Assembly: GCF_003688555.1 (NCBI RefSeq)
Contig: NZ_REFR01000015.1
Coordinates: forward strand, 1-64,000
Direction: 5' to 3'
Length of the DNA stretch: 64,000 nucleotides
From: Eilatimonas milleporae
GTDB lineage: Bacteria; Pseudomonadota; Alphaproteobacteria; Sphingomonadales; Kordiimonadaceae
Part shown: positions 9,613 through 18,351 of the stretch, piece after piece
Layout: each line of letters starts with the position of its first letter
Numbering within the stretch: position 1 is the first letter of the stretch
Program-made: the position numbers and the translations under genes
Notes under the pieces: generated by a model
The model's database searches: none
Told to the model about the DNA's origin: nothing
The model's input: only the letters and a program-made list of their open reading frames with translations

Positions 9613-10043
9613 GGGCGGTTTTTTTATAGGTACAGCCTCGCTCCCAAGTCATCCGAAAGAGGTTTACGCATAAGGGTTGGCCTCGATAACCAGCCCATCT
9701 CTTGAATCAGACAGTCACCTCTTTGGGAATCCCAGACCATTCCTATCGATCGGAAAAGACTCTCTGATTATCAAATAGTATGAGGATGGTTTCATTGATA
9801 TACCGCTACACACGTTTACATTGACTCTTTCGTCAGAATGTCCGTCTCCCGCAAGCGTTTCTGAATTGCGCGAAATATCTGAGTGCTCAGGGAGTATCGA
9901 CAATCTTCCTCGTAAGCTGGCGCCGATCCGGGCACGATTACCGTGTCTCTGCGCTTCGCAATCGAACGGCTTCAAACCGATTGAGAGGCCGACCATTGAT
10001 GAATACCGGCCCTGATCGGCGTTGATCCTAAGGAGAGAATTGA
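9613..10043. other. non-coding stretch before the serine-hydrolase gene
   Basis: No supported gene. AT content is higher than in the flanks. The end holds AAGGAGAG, the ribosome-binding site of the next gene, eight bases before its ATG. Nothing else was recognised. Confidence 0.5.
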
Positions 10044-11195
10044 ATGTTCAGATTGGTACTGGGATGCGCTCTTATTTTACCATTCTTTTTCTCAACTCCC
10101 GGCTATGGTGAAGAAAAGAGCGGTGCGTGTCCATCTGACTCAATATCTCGCCAAGTTGAAGCAGGCCTAGCCTTGTTTGGCGAACAAGACGGTGAAATCG
10201 CGAACTTAAAAGACCGAATGGGACACTATGATGTTCCAGGTCTCAGTATCGCTGTTTTGCACGATACCGACTGTATATGGACAGCAGAATATGGGATTGC
10301 CCGCGAGGGGACACCTGTCGGCCCGACGTCCCTGTTTCAGTCAGCCTCACTTTCCAAACCGATTACTGCTATGGCGGTGATGCGATTGGTGGAGCAGGGG
10401 GCTCTCGACCTTGATGAGGATATTCAAACCTATTTGACATCCTGGGCTTTACCAAAAGGCGCCCACAGTGACGAAAAACCAGTGACCATTCGTGCAATTC
10501 TGTCCCATACGGCTGGATTTAATGCGCACGGTTTTCCCGGCTTCGGCCCCAATGAAACCATACCCACTGCGGTCGACATTTTGAACGGCGCGGCGCCCGA
10601 ATATTCCAAGGCCGTTGTGGTCGAAACTGCGCCCGGGACGGAATAGCGCTATTCTGGGGGCGCCTATACGGTCCTTCAGGTCTTGATGGAGGACGTAACC
10701 GGCATACCGTTTCCTCAACTCATGCAAGGCCTGATCCTGAAGCCGTTTGACATGAGGAACAGCACCTTTGACCAGCCGCTCGCCGGGGAGGATCAAGCAC
10801 TTGCCGCGCATGCATTCGACGAGGAGGGTAAACTCAGGCCCACTCATATCTATCCTACTCTCGCAGCGTCCGGTTTATGGACGACACCAACCGATCTCAT
10901 TAAGCTTTTGAAAAACCTGCATGCGTCTTATCGCCATGACACTGGCGTCTTATCTCAGACATCTGCACAAATCCTCATGCGCGAAGATGTGGAAGGCATG
11001 GGTCTCGGATTTGCTGTAGATGGTGAGGGGGATTTATTGCGCCTCACTCACGGAGGGTCGAACAAAGGCTTTAAAGCCTTCCTTGGCTCCTGGCCGGCAA
11101 GAGGAGAGGCTGTTGTTTTGATGACAAATGGCGAAAACGGCGGCCCATTACAGCATGAAATCTTTCGGGGCCTATCGGGGCTGTTTGGCTGGTAA
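10044..11195 (+). pseudogene. serine hydrolase, beta-lactamase/PBP-like family (interrupted by in-frame TAG)
   Basis: A family S12-like (beta-lactamase superfamily, class C type) secreted hydrolase. A signal peptide (MFRLVLGCALILPFFFS) is followed by the catalytic SxxK motif in FQSASLSKPITAMAV, a YSG motif (the YxN position), and HGGSNKG in place of the KTG box. The frame stays the same from 10,044 to 11,195, but TAG at 10,644-10,646 interrupts it exactly where relatives have Trp in PGTxWRYSGG; one G-to-A change (TGG to TAG) would explain this. So this is a fresh pseudogene, a suppressed stop or a sequencing error. Intact length would be 383 residues. Foreign base composition. Confidence 0.82.
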
Positions 11196-11568
11196 GAAAT
11201 GACGCCTTTGCAGGCGGCGAGCAGTCCTGAGGCCACAAAATGTTCAGAGAATGGATTTTGAAGCGCCAGTTCACCGAAAATTGGCTCTTTCCAAGAGAGT
11301 TTCTGGCTAAAACCCAGTACTCTAGCAGAGGATTCCGGGCCGAATTTGTATGTTACAATGTGTTGAGGCGTGGTTCTCAGCGTCAATTCGTCGAAAAATC
11401 AGCTGGGAGAATTAGGAGTCACACACGGGTACTTCCACACTGTGTGCAAAATAATGTACTGTTTTTCGGCACTTTTCAGGTCGGCATTAGATTTTCCGAC
11501 TGACATCGGAAAGTTCAAATTTTGAACTCTGTCTGGCCAATCCGGCTGAATGCGAGATCAAATTCCGG
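11196..11568. other. non-coding stretch inside the island
   Basis: No supported gene between the hydrolase pseudogene and the IS630 fossil. AT-rich; it may include the left end of the IS630 element, but no clear terminal repeat was seen. Confidence 0.45.
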
Positions 11569-11972
11569 TCAATCCAAGTCATAGTCGGCGGCAGCGAAGT
11601 AATTTTCGCATTCGGTTGGCTGAGGGTTTCGATGGCTTTTGCGATGGCATCCCAGAGGTCGTCTTTGGTTCGTGCCACCGTCCAGCACCATGAGAGCGGT
11701 CATCCCCTACAGTCTGAGCGCACCGACGAAAATATTAGTCTTCCAATGACCATAAGGAACAGGGAACCGACATCGCTCCGCCTTGGGCGCACGACCATAC
11801 AGCTTAGCCATCTTGGTGGAAGCGCCCGTCCCGTCTTGCGCCACTACGCGACCCAACGGATCATCGTGCTATCAGAAATACCAAAGGTGCGGGGCGCTAA
11901 GCGGCAGGACTTACCTTGGGAAACCGCGCCCACAGTACGTGTGCCAAGATCATCTGAAAAGGCTCGGAGCAT
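11569..11972 (-). pseudogene. IS630-family transposase fossil with internal deletions
   Basis: Reading down from ATG at 11,972 gives MLRAFSDDLGTRTVGAVSQG, then the helix-turn-helix RTFGISDSTMIRWVA, a stop, then KMAKLYGRAPKAERCR and VPYGHWKTNIFVGALRL, a second stop, and MTALMVLDGGT. It then jumps, in another frame, to the C-terminal ARTKDDLWDAIAKAIETLS and, after one more frameshift, CENYFAAADYDLD and a TGA at 11,569-11,571. These are the N-terminal, first-aspartate and C-terminal blocks of IS630 transposases; the region between helix-turn-helix and catalytic domain and the middle catalytic part are deleted. Long dead. Confidence 0.8.
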
Positions 11973-12091
11973 GATGGCTGGCTTCCTTCACCAGCCATAA
12001 TCATGAACCACAAATCATTCCGATTGGGGAGCCCAAATGTCTCAGCCAGATCGGAATCTGCTCTAGGTATCGCCACGACCGAAGAATACCA

Positions 12092-13531
12092 TCAACACAC
12101 GGTCTCTTCCATGATCCAACCCAGAACGACCCGGACAACATCGCCGTCTATATCCTCGACTTTTGATGCATGGGTCGGGCTGGATTTCAGAAAGTGATTC
12201 AATCCGCCAAAAGAGCATAGTGTCCAACCGTCTTTTGACGGGTCTGACCCGATCAAATCGCTGTAGAACCCCATGGAATCCGAGACGGGTATTTGCCGGT
12301 CTTCCAGACCAAGAATAATCAATGTCGGCTTTTTCAAGGTCCTGAATATTTCCGGTGGATCGCTCTCAATTCTGGAACGGAATCCTTCACTGGCAGCAAC
12401 ACGTGCTTCAAGCTGGGCGGCACTCGGTGACTTTCCACCTTTGTCGATAAGAAGCTTCGTTATTTCCGTCTCTCTCTGATCCGCATCTGAAATTTTGCGA
12501 ATAATATCAACCGCCTCACGTTGCGCAGCCACCGCTTCATCGATCTGGTGTTCGTTTGAATTTGCGCTCGCCAAAATATTTTTGACCTGTGTGACCAGTG
12601 TTGTTTCATAATCAAAGGGTGGTGTCGCCAGCAGGACCAAACCGGCCAAATCCGGTGCTTGGTCTTTGTTGGCTGCGAGGGCGCCGACCAGGCCACCCTC
12701 ACTGTGACCGACGAAAAATATCCGGTCCGCGTGGTCCAACAAGCGCGACTTTGCAGAAAGAACGTCGTCGGCAAGCTGTTCCAGGTGTGTGTGCCAATAA
12801 TCGCCTTCCGATCCGTTTACACCTCTGTCATTAAACCGGACCGTTGCTATGCCTTGTCGCGCGAAGGCCGATGCCAATGATTTGAAAGGCGTATACTCGA
12901 ACATGCGTCCATCGAGATCCTGCGGCCCCGTACCCGAGATCAGCACAACACCTGTCTGAACTCTGTCATATCCGGCAGGCAGCGTTATTTCGCCTTCAAG
13001 AAGCACCCCGTCGGACGATTTTACCGTTAAGGGCAGTCGGTTTATCCGCTCGATAGTCCCCACATTGGCCGACGGTTCGGCGTCCTTTTTCTCTTCAGGA
13101 TTGGGGGTCCACTGTAACGGAGTGCTCAGGCCGCCCTGCAACCATCGTCCGGACAGTGTATCTTGCGCTTCCGTTGTCACGCTTTGAATGAAAAGGTACG
13201 CACCTATCGAGGGGAAGAAGAGTGTCGGTTGTTTCTCCGAGTGAACCGGATTTCCAGCAATGCCATAAGCGCCCTGGGACGGGCTGTCGACCGTTATCAG
13301 CGGGTCGTCCCGGCAAATGTTCCGCACGGTAAGCACGAGCGGCAGTCTGGCACTTCCCACCTCTAAAACAGATTGCCATCTGCCCTCAAGGACACCATAG
13401 CTGCATCCATCGGATAACACAGGCACCGCAAAGGCCCATAATCCGGCTATGGGCAGGAGAATTATCCTGATGATTTTTAATGCGATCAGCCCGGCCCATG
13501 CTGAACAATGCCTTATTCTTTGTCTGTTCAT
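12092..13531 (-). CDS. secreted or membrane-anchored alpha/beta hydrolase
   Basis: 479 residues from the ATG at 13,531. The N-terminus carries a hydrophobic segment (ALKIIRIILLPIAGLWAFAVPVLS) that is a signal peptide or anchor, then about 130 residues without a recognised domain, then an alpha/beta-hydrolase domain: GVVLISGTGPQD (oxyanion region), VRFNDRGVNGSEGD, the nucleophile elbow FFVGHSEGGLVGALAA (Ser), LIILGLEDRQIPV (acid) and FGGLNHFL (His). Similar hydrolases are annotated as serine aminopeptidase S33- or thioesterase-like. The frame runs on upstream to 13,642 into a copied comM start, giving a chimaeric alternative start. Foreign composition. Confidence 0.75.
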   Translation of the reverse strand: MNRQRIRHCSAWAGLIALKIIRIILLPIAGLWAFAVPVLSDGCSYGVLEGRWQSVLEVGSARLPLVLTVRNICRDDPLITVDSPSQGAYGIAGNPVHSEKQPTLFFPSIGAYLFIQSVTTEAQDTLSGRWLQGGLSTPLQWTPNPEEKKDAEPSANVGTIERINRLPLTVKSSDGVLLEGEITLPAGYDRVQTGVVLISGTGPQDLDGRMFEYTPFKSLASAFARQGIATVRFNDRGVNGSEGDYWHTHLEQLADDVLSAKSRLLDHADRIFFVGHSEGGLVGALAANKDQAPDLAGLVLLATPPFDYETTLVTQVKNILASANSNEHQIDEAVAAQREAVDIIRKISDADQRETEITKLLIDKGGKSPSAAQLEARVAASEGFRSRIESDPPEIFRTLKKPTLIILGLEDRQIPVSDSMGFYSDLIGSDPSKDGWTLCSFGGLNHFLKSSPTHASKVEDIDGDVVRVVLGWIMEETVC

Positions 13532-13580
13532 GCGACCGAAATCCAAAAATCCGTACTCAGTTTCCACCCTCCGGCGGATT

Positions 13581-13717
13581 TGCATATCAAGGGGCCGGAT
13601 CTCGCCCCCTTCAAAGGCGACCATGCGAATTTCAGCGACCATGGCATTTTCCCATATGCGGCGTGTATCATACAGCCCTGCAGGGCGAACCTAGGACGTG
13701 TCCGCGCCGCCGTCCAG
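13581..13717. repeat. direct repeat copy B flanking the island
   Basis: A diverged copy of 9,236-9,372. It holds the true 3' end of the XRE gene, the gap, and a truncated comM start (MVAEIRMVAFEGGEIRPLD) that now runs in frame into the hydrolase gene. Confidence 0.85.
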
Positions 13718-14104
13718 CCTGTGGGCGGTCTGTTCGGGCGCCGTGGCGGACGCGTTCGGGTCCAGAACGGCGAGAAGGGCGTCGATCTCTACCGGGCTCA
13801 GGCGGGCGATGCGGGCTTCCATGATATTGACGGCGCGGGTGGCCGCCGGCGACAGGCCGGCGGTGTCGATGGTCACTTTCGGTCGCGACAGCCGGGCCAG
13901 CGCCTCCAGCGCCTCGGCCTCATCCCAGATCAGGCCGAAATAATGGATGACCTTCTGCACCATCGGCCAGGGCGGCGCGCCGCGCTTGCCATGTTCCAAG
14001 GCCGACAGATAGGCCGCCGACACGCCGAGCGCGGCGGCCATATCCGCCTGGGAAACATTCCTGTCCCGGCGCAGGGCGCGGATTTTTTCGCCAAAGGGTG
14101 TCAC
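13691..14104 (-). CDS. XRE-family helix-turn-helix regulator
   Basis: A 137-residue DNA-binding protein. The Cro/C1-type helix-turn-helix is at residues 5-60: FGEKIRALRRDRNVSQADMAAALGVSAAYLSALEHGKRG. The C-terminal part (RLSPVEIDALLAVLD) is unassigned but is typical of a conserved alphaproteobacterial single-domain regulator coded next to smr and mltA. The GTG start at 14,104 overlaps the smr stop in GTGA. The last codons fall in the repeat that flanks the island. Target genes are unknown. Confidence 0.88.
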   Translation of the reverse strand: MTPFGEKIRALRRDRNVSQADMAAALGVSAAYLSALEHGKRGAPPWPMVQKVIHYFGLIWDEAEALEALARLSRPKVTIDTAGLSPAATRAVNIMEARIARLSPVEIDALLAVLDPNASATAPEQTAHRLDGGADTS

Positions 14105-14790
14105 GAGCCCCCTTTCTCCCGCTGGCGTTTCAGCAGGACATAAAGCGCACCGTCGCCACCATGGCCGGGTGCGGCCGCACTGACAGAAGACACATGCGCC
14201 TTCAACGGCGCGTCCGACAGCCACAGGGGCACCATCCGGCGCAGCACGCCGCCGCCCTCGGGGCCGAAATCCGCCCGCCGGCGAAAGGCGGCGGGCCGCG
14301 GATCGGTCTGACTGAACCGCTGACCGCCCTTGCCGGTAATGACCAGAAGGGTCCGCTGCCCGTCCGCCACCGCCCGCGTGACCGTACTGACAAGCAGACG
14401 GTGTGCCGCCACCTGTGTCAGGCCGTGCAGGTCCAGCGTCCGGTCGATCGGGCGCCGCCCGCGCGCCAGCCGGCGGCGGGTGCGCGCATCCACACCCGGC
14501 AGGGGGCGCTGGCCAACGCGGGTATCGGTGGCGGGCGCGGACAGATTGCCAGGCAAGGGCCGATCGGGGGGCGACGGCTGGCGGGCAAACGGCGCGGCCA
14601 GACGCTGCCGGCCGGACGCGGTGTCGGGCTGCGCGGACGATCCCGCCTTCGATCTTGACGAGGGTGTGGCGGTGTCGGACAGGGCACGGTTTTGCCGGCC
14701 GGCCTGCATCGGGGTCACCGTTTCGGTCACACGGGCCCAAAGGGCGGCATCCTCGGGGCTCAACCCCGTCTTTGGATGCCGCTTGCTCAT
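14101..14790 (-). CDS. Smr/MutS2-C domain protein
   Basis: 229 residues from ATG at 14,790. The first 110 residues are basic, Pro/Ser-rich and probably disordered. The C-terminal Smr domain follows: TLDLHGLTQVAAHRLLVSTVTRAVADGQRTLLVITGKGG, with the LDxHG and TGKG motifs of small MutS-related nucleases, then VLRRMVPLWLSD. Smr domains act on nicked or branched nucleic acid or on RNA; the substrate here is unknown. It overlaps mltA (ATGA) on one side and the XRE gene (GTGA) on the other, so the three are coupled. Confidence 0.9.
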   Translation of the reverse strand: MSKRHPKTGLSPEDAALWARVTETVTPMQAGRQNRALSDTATPSSRSKAGSSAQPDTASGRQRLAAPFARQPSPPDRPLPGNLSAPATDTRVGQRPLPGVDARTRRRLARGRRPIDRTLDLHGLTQVAAHRLLVSTVTRAVADGQRTLLVITGKGGQRFSQTDPRPAAFRRRADFGPEGGGVLRRMVPLWLSDAPLKAHVSSVSAAAPGHGGDGALYVLLKRQREKGGS

Positions 14791-16070
14791 GGGCCGGACT
14801 GCGCTGTGTCCGGTGCCGACGGATCGAGCCGCGCGGGCAGCAGCAGCCAGTACCGTCCGCGATTGGCCATGCGGCCGGCGATTTCCTCGGCCCGGTCGCC
14901 GAATCCCCAAAACACGTCGCCGCGGATTTCACCCCGGATCGCCCCGCCCGTATCCTGTGCCACCATCAGACGCCGCATCGGGACCGGCGGGGCGGCACGG
15001 TCATCCGGATCCGGGTGGCTGGTGTCCAGCCACAGGGGCACATGCAGGGGCAGATGCCGGCGGTCCACCGCCAGCGAATGCCCCGCTGTCAGCGGCACGC
15101 CGGCCGACCCGTACGGGCCCGCCGGCGGCGCCGCTCCTTCTTGCGGGCGGGGCATATGGAAAAACACGAAGGAGGCGTTTTCCGCCATCAGCGCTTCGGC
15201 CTTGTCGCCATTGTCCCGCAACCATGCCCGGATGGTCTGCATGGACAGGGCATCCGGCGGGATTTCGCCGCGATCGACAAGCAAACGGCCGATCCCCCTG
15301 TAGGCATGGCCGTTCTGACCGGCATAGCCGACACGGACGATGCGGCCATCGGGCAGACGGACCCGCCCGGACCCCTGAATATGCAGGAAAAAGGCATCGA
15401 CGGGATCGTCCACCCAGACAAGCTCCAGGTCCCGGCCCGCCAGCGCCCCGTCGCGGATCGCCCGGCGGTCGTCATAGGGGACAAGGCGCGTACCGTTCAG
15501 GCGCCCGGCAATGCGCCGGCCTTTCAGGTCGGTGCGGAAATCACCCAGATTGACGCTGATCAGATCACCCGGACGCCCATAAAGCGGGACCTGATAGGGA
15601 CCGCCGCGCTCAAAACTGCCGTCCAGAAAGGCCTCGTAATAGCCTGTGAAAAGACCTGTATGCGACCCGGCACGGCTGACGGCATAGGGCCGGAAATACC
15701 GCTCAAACGCCTGCCGCAGGGCATCGTTGCCGTCGGGTGCGGAGACAATGGCCAGACAGGCTTCGCGCCAGTCCCGCACACGACCGCCGATACCGCTGAC
15801 CAGTGCTCCCGGCAGGGGCCTGTCATCAGGCCAGTCAAGGATGCGCCCGCAGCTCTCGGTAACCGCCAGGCGGGCCGCCGTCAGATCGGCGCTGCGCCAG
15901 CCGGGCAGACTGGAAAAGGCAGCGGGTGAAAATTGCAGGCCGGGCGGGATGGGTTGCAGACGCAGGGCCAGCCACACCGGCAGCCCGACAAGGACAAGCA
16001 CGGCCAGCACCATACCGGCATATGATCTTGAAAACACCCTTGCAGGCATGGTCCGACGAGGCCCGGTCAT
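14787..16070 (-). CDS. mltA: membrane-bound lytic murein transglycosylase A
   Basis: Cleaves peptidoglycan glycan strands to 1,6-anhydromuramyl products in the periplasm. 427 residues: an N-terminal transmembrane anchor (about residues 18-40, AGMVLAVLVLVGLPVWLAL) rather than a lipobox, then the MltA barrel (GLFTGYYEAFLDGS, LISVNLGDFR, DAFFLHIQGSGRV, GYAGQNGHAYRGIGR) and the C-terminal 3D domain with LMVAQDTGGAIRG and GDVFWGFGDRAEE, holding the catalytic aspartate. Normal length. Lies 18 bases downstream of the Tim44-like gene and overlaps smr, so it forms an operon with them. Confidence 0.95.
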   Translation of the reverse strand: MTGPRRTMPARVFSRSYAGMVLAVLVLVGLPVWLALRLQPIPPGLQFSPAAFSSLPGWRSADLTAARLAVTESCGRILDWPDDRPLPGALVSGIGGRVRDWREACLAIVSAPDGNDALRQAFERYFRPYAVSRAGSHTGLFTGYYEAFLDGSFERGGPYQVPLYGRPGDLISVNLGDFRTDLKGRRIAGRLNGTRLVPYDDRRAIRDGALAGRDLELVWVDDPVDAFFLHIQGSGRVRLPDGRIVRVGYAGQNGHAYRGIGRLLVDRGEIPPDALSMQTIRAWLRDNGDKAEALMAENASFVFFHMPRPQEGAAPPAGPYGSAGVPLTAGHSLAVDRRHLPLHVPLWLDTSHPDPDDRAAPPVPMRRLMVAQDTGGAIRGEIRGDVFWGFGDRAEEIAGRMANRGRYWLLLPARLDPSAPDTAQSGP

Positions 16071-16088
16071 CGCGTGTGCGCCATGGCC

Positions 16089-16772
16089 TCAGCCCGCGCG
16101 GGTCGCCACCAGAATCCAGTTCGGATCCCTACTCGCCGTATCGCGGGCAAAGGTCCATTTGTCGTGCACGGTCACGGCATCCGAAAGGGTACCGTCAACG
16201 ATATCGCCGTCGCTGTTGCGGGTTACGGCGACAAGCTCGGCGGTGAAACGGACGGTCAGCTCCGCCGTGTCTCCGGCCATGCGGGCGGCCGTAATCTGGG
16301 CATCGCTCACATCCAGAATTTTGTTTTCAAGGGTTTCGCCGCGCTCTTCGCGGGCCTCGACCGCGCCGGCGAACTGGCCGTACACATCATCGGACAAAAA
16401 TGTGCGCAGCGTGTCCTTGTCCCCCTGCCAGAAGGCCTCCAGTATCATCGGATACGCGGACCGCGCGCCCTCGATGAAACGGGCCAGATCAAAATCGGGA
16501 TCGGCACGGCGAATGTCCGCGTAGGCACGGCGCAGCGCCGGATCCTCCTCCAGGTCCACAACCGTATCGTCGGAGGCGGACACCTCATCCCGCATGTCCA
16601 CGGGCCGGCCGTAGGAATCAACGGCACCGTCGCCGGTGTGTCCACCGGGCGCGCCGCGTCCCGCCGCCGGCGGCAGGGGCTCGTTCCCCGTGCGGTTACC
16701 CAGTTCGGCGCGCAGCCGCAGGAAGATGAAGCCTGCGATCATGGCAAGCAGTATGATGTCGAAAATTTCCAT
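16089..16772 (-). CDS. Tim44/TimA-family membrane-associated protein
   Basis: 227 residues from ATG at 16,772. One N-terminal membrane segment (MEIFDIILLAMIAGFIFLRL), a short acidic and glycine-rich linker, then a Tim44-like domain: FDLARFIEGARSAYPMILEAFWQGDKDTLRTFLSDDVY. This domain is shared with the mitochondrial import factor Tim44 and with bacterial TimA. The bacterial role is not well defined; membrane-bound assembly functions are proposed. Divergent from fxsA across about 138 bases and first gene of the run to mltA, smr and the XRE regulator. Confidence 0.9.
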   Translation of the reverse strand: MEIFDIILLAMIAGFIFLRLRAELGNRTGNEPLPPAAGRGAPGGHTGDGAVDSYGRPVDMRDEVSASDDTVVDLEEDPALRRAYADIRRADPDFDLARFIEGARSAYPMILEAFWQGDKDTLRTFLSDDVYGQFAGAVEAREERGETLENKILDVSDAQITAARMAGDTAELTVRFTAELVAVTRNSDGDIVDGTLSDAVTVHDKWTFARDTASRDPNWILVATRAG

Positions 16773-16910
16773 CGGTCCGATCCTTGGGGCAATCCTCAAA
16801 ACTGAGACCCGTTCCCGCGTATGTGCGGGTACTTTATCATACTCCGCGGTTGAAGGGACGGCGGATACATCAGATATCTAGATAGGAAGAAAATACTGAG
16901 AGGACAAGGA

Positions 16911-17387
16911 ATGCCTTGGCTTATCCTGTTTATTCTTGTGGGCCTGCCACTGATCGAACTGTATCTTCTGATCGAAATCGGCAGTGTGATCGGGGCGGCA
17001 CAGACCATTTTGCTGTCTCTGGTAACGGCCGCGCTGGGCATTACGCTCGTACGCCGTCAGGGCCTCGGCATCCTCGCGCGCCTGCAACGCGAGGCCCGCA
17101 CGGCCGACCGTCTGGGTGTTTCCCTCGTCCACGGCTTTTTCCTGGCATTCGCCGGGCTGCTGCTGCTGGTGCCCGGTTTCATGACGGACACTCTGGGCGC
17201 CCTGTTATTGATCCCGCCTGTCCGCCTGTGGATGGGGCGTGGCCTGGTTACAGGGCTGGCCCGCAGCGGCGGGCGCAGCCATACGGTGATCATCATTGAC
17301 GGCGAGGTCTATGAAAGCAGCACCGGACCGAAATCCGAGCCGGCAGAGGGCGAGACGGAAATCCTGCCGCCCCGCCGTCGCCCTTAG
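16911..17387 (+). CDS. fxsA: FxsA family membrane protein
   Basis: 158 residues. FxsA proteins are small inner-membrane proteins; in E. coli, overproduction relieves phage T7 exclusion by the F plasmid. Three or four hydrophobic segments: WLILFILVGLPLIELYLLIEIG, AQTILLSLVTAALGITLV, and FFLAFAGLLLLVPGFMTDTLGALLLIPP, with the conserved PGFxTDxxGxLLLxPPxR block. The C-terminal tail is hydrophilic and ends PPRRRP. AGAGGACAAGG serves as the ribosome-binding site. The physiological role is unknown. Confidence 0.93.
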   Translation: MPWLILFILVGLPLIELYLLIEIGSVIGAAQTILLSLVTAALGITLVRRQGLGILARLQREARTADRLGVSLVHGFFLAFAGLLLLVPGFMTDTLGALLLIPPVRLWMGRGLVTGLARSGGRSHTVIIIDGEVYESSTGPKSEPAEGETEILPPRRRP

Positions 17388-17587
17388 ATAGGAACTCCGC
17401 CCGGCATCAAGCGGAACCCGGCGTAATGGGGTGTCAGAATGGCGCTTGTTCCCCACGACAAAGCATGGTAGCGGTGACGCGGTTTTTCAGCCGCCGTCCG
17501 AATGCCGGCAAGGATCGGCATATACGGGTGTGTTAAGGGCGTTCCCGCATAAGCGGACAGGACGGACAGGCGGCACAATCTCGGAAA

Positions 17588-18220
17588 ATGAGTGATATCA
17601 TGGCAGACAAAGACAACGATAACGATCAACCAGCCGCCGCCAGCGGTACCATTGACGGGCCGGCCAATATTGTCGGCGGCGCCCCGGCGGCCGACCAGCA
17701 GGCGGCACCGCAGGCCGGAGTTCTGGGCCAGTACATCAAGGACCTGTCCTTCGAAAACCCCAACGCACCGGCCAGCCTTCAGGCGCAGTCCAACACAAAG
17801 CCAGCCATCGACGTCAACGTCAATGTGAACGTGGCCAAGCTGAATGACGAGGTGTACGAGGTCGAATTGAAGCTGTCGGCCACCGCCTCCCAAGTCAAGG
17901 AAGACCAGACCAAGCAGGCCGCTTTCGTCTGCGAACTGGCTTACGGAACCCTGTTCGGCGTGCGCAACCTGCCGGAAGACGCGCTGCGTCCCTTCCTTCT
18001 GGTCCAGGCACCGACCCTGATGTTCCCCTTTGCGCGCCGGATCATCGCGGACGCGACGCGGGACGGCGGTTTCCCGCCCCTGATGCTGGAACCGATCAAT
18101 TTCGAAGCCCTGTATCGCACCCAGATGGCCCAGGCCGCCCAGCAATCCGCCGGCAACGCCGCGGACGCTCCAGCCAGCAATGGTGCCGCCGACGCGCCTC
18201 AGCCGATCAACCTCAACTGA
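17588..18220 (+). CDS. secB: protein-export chaperone SecB
   Basis: A cytoplasmic tetrameric chaperone that keeps preproteins unfolded and passes them to SecA. Conserved core: QYIKDLSFENPNAP, DVNVNVAKLNDEVYEVELKLSATA, FVCELAYGTLFGV, and LLVQAPTLMFPFARRIIADATRDGGFPPLMLEPINF. At 210 residues it is longer than usual because of a 45-residue Ala/Gly/Asp-rich head and an Ala/Pro-rich tail, both likely disordered. The ATG at 17,588 follows no strong ribosome-binding site; the next Met, at codon 5, is an alternative. Convergent with holA. Confidence 0.95.
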   Translation: MSDIMADKDNDNDQPAAASGTIDGPANIVGGAPAADQQAAPQAGVLGQYIKDLSFENPNAPASLQAQSNTKPAIDVNVNVNVAKLNDEVYEVELKLSATASQVKEDQTKQAAFVCELAYGTLFGVRNLPEDALRPFLLVQAPTLMFPFARRIIADATRDGGFPPLMLEPINFEALYRTQMAQAAQQSAGNAADAPASNGAADAPQPINLN

Positions 18221-18259
18221 CTGTCAACTGACCGGGGCGTCCGACAGTCTGAAACACGA

Positions 18260-18322
18260 CCGGCCCGCGATCCCTGGCGCCCCCAGGCATTTGTGCCATG
18301 GGGCATCAAGGGCGCGGGCCGG
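18260..18322. terminator. structured convergent intergenic region, possible bidirectional terminator
   Basis: A perfect 10-bp outer stem (18,260-18,269 with 18,313-18,322, CCGGCCCGCG and its complement) encloses two smaller hairpins, CCTGG/CCAGG and TGCC/GGCA. It sits between the convergent genes secB and holA. There is no clear T-run, so termination is inferred from position and fold. Confidence 0.4.
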
Positions 18323-18351
18323 TGCCGTTTGCAGAACCGCCTTTGAAAGCC

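Larger units (their letters stand above)
9373..13580. mobile_element. inserted, decayed accessory island between comM and the XRE regulator
   Basis: About 4.2 kb bracketed by the two direct-repeat copies. It carries an IS630 middle fragment, a serine-hydrolase gene with a nonsense codon, an IS630 fossil with internal deletions, and an alpha/beta-hydrolase gene. Base composition is visibly less GC-rich than the flanks, and synonymous positions are richer in A and T. No integrase or intact transposase remains, so the mode of entry is inferred from the repeats and IS remnants. Confidence 0.7.
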
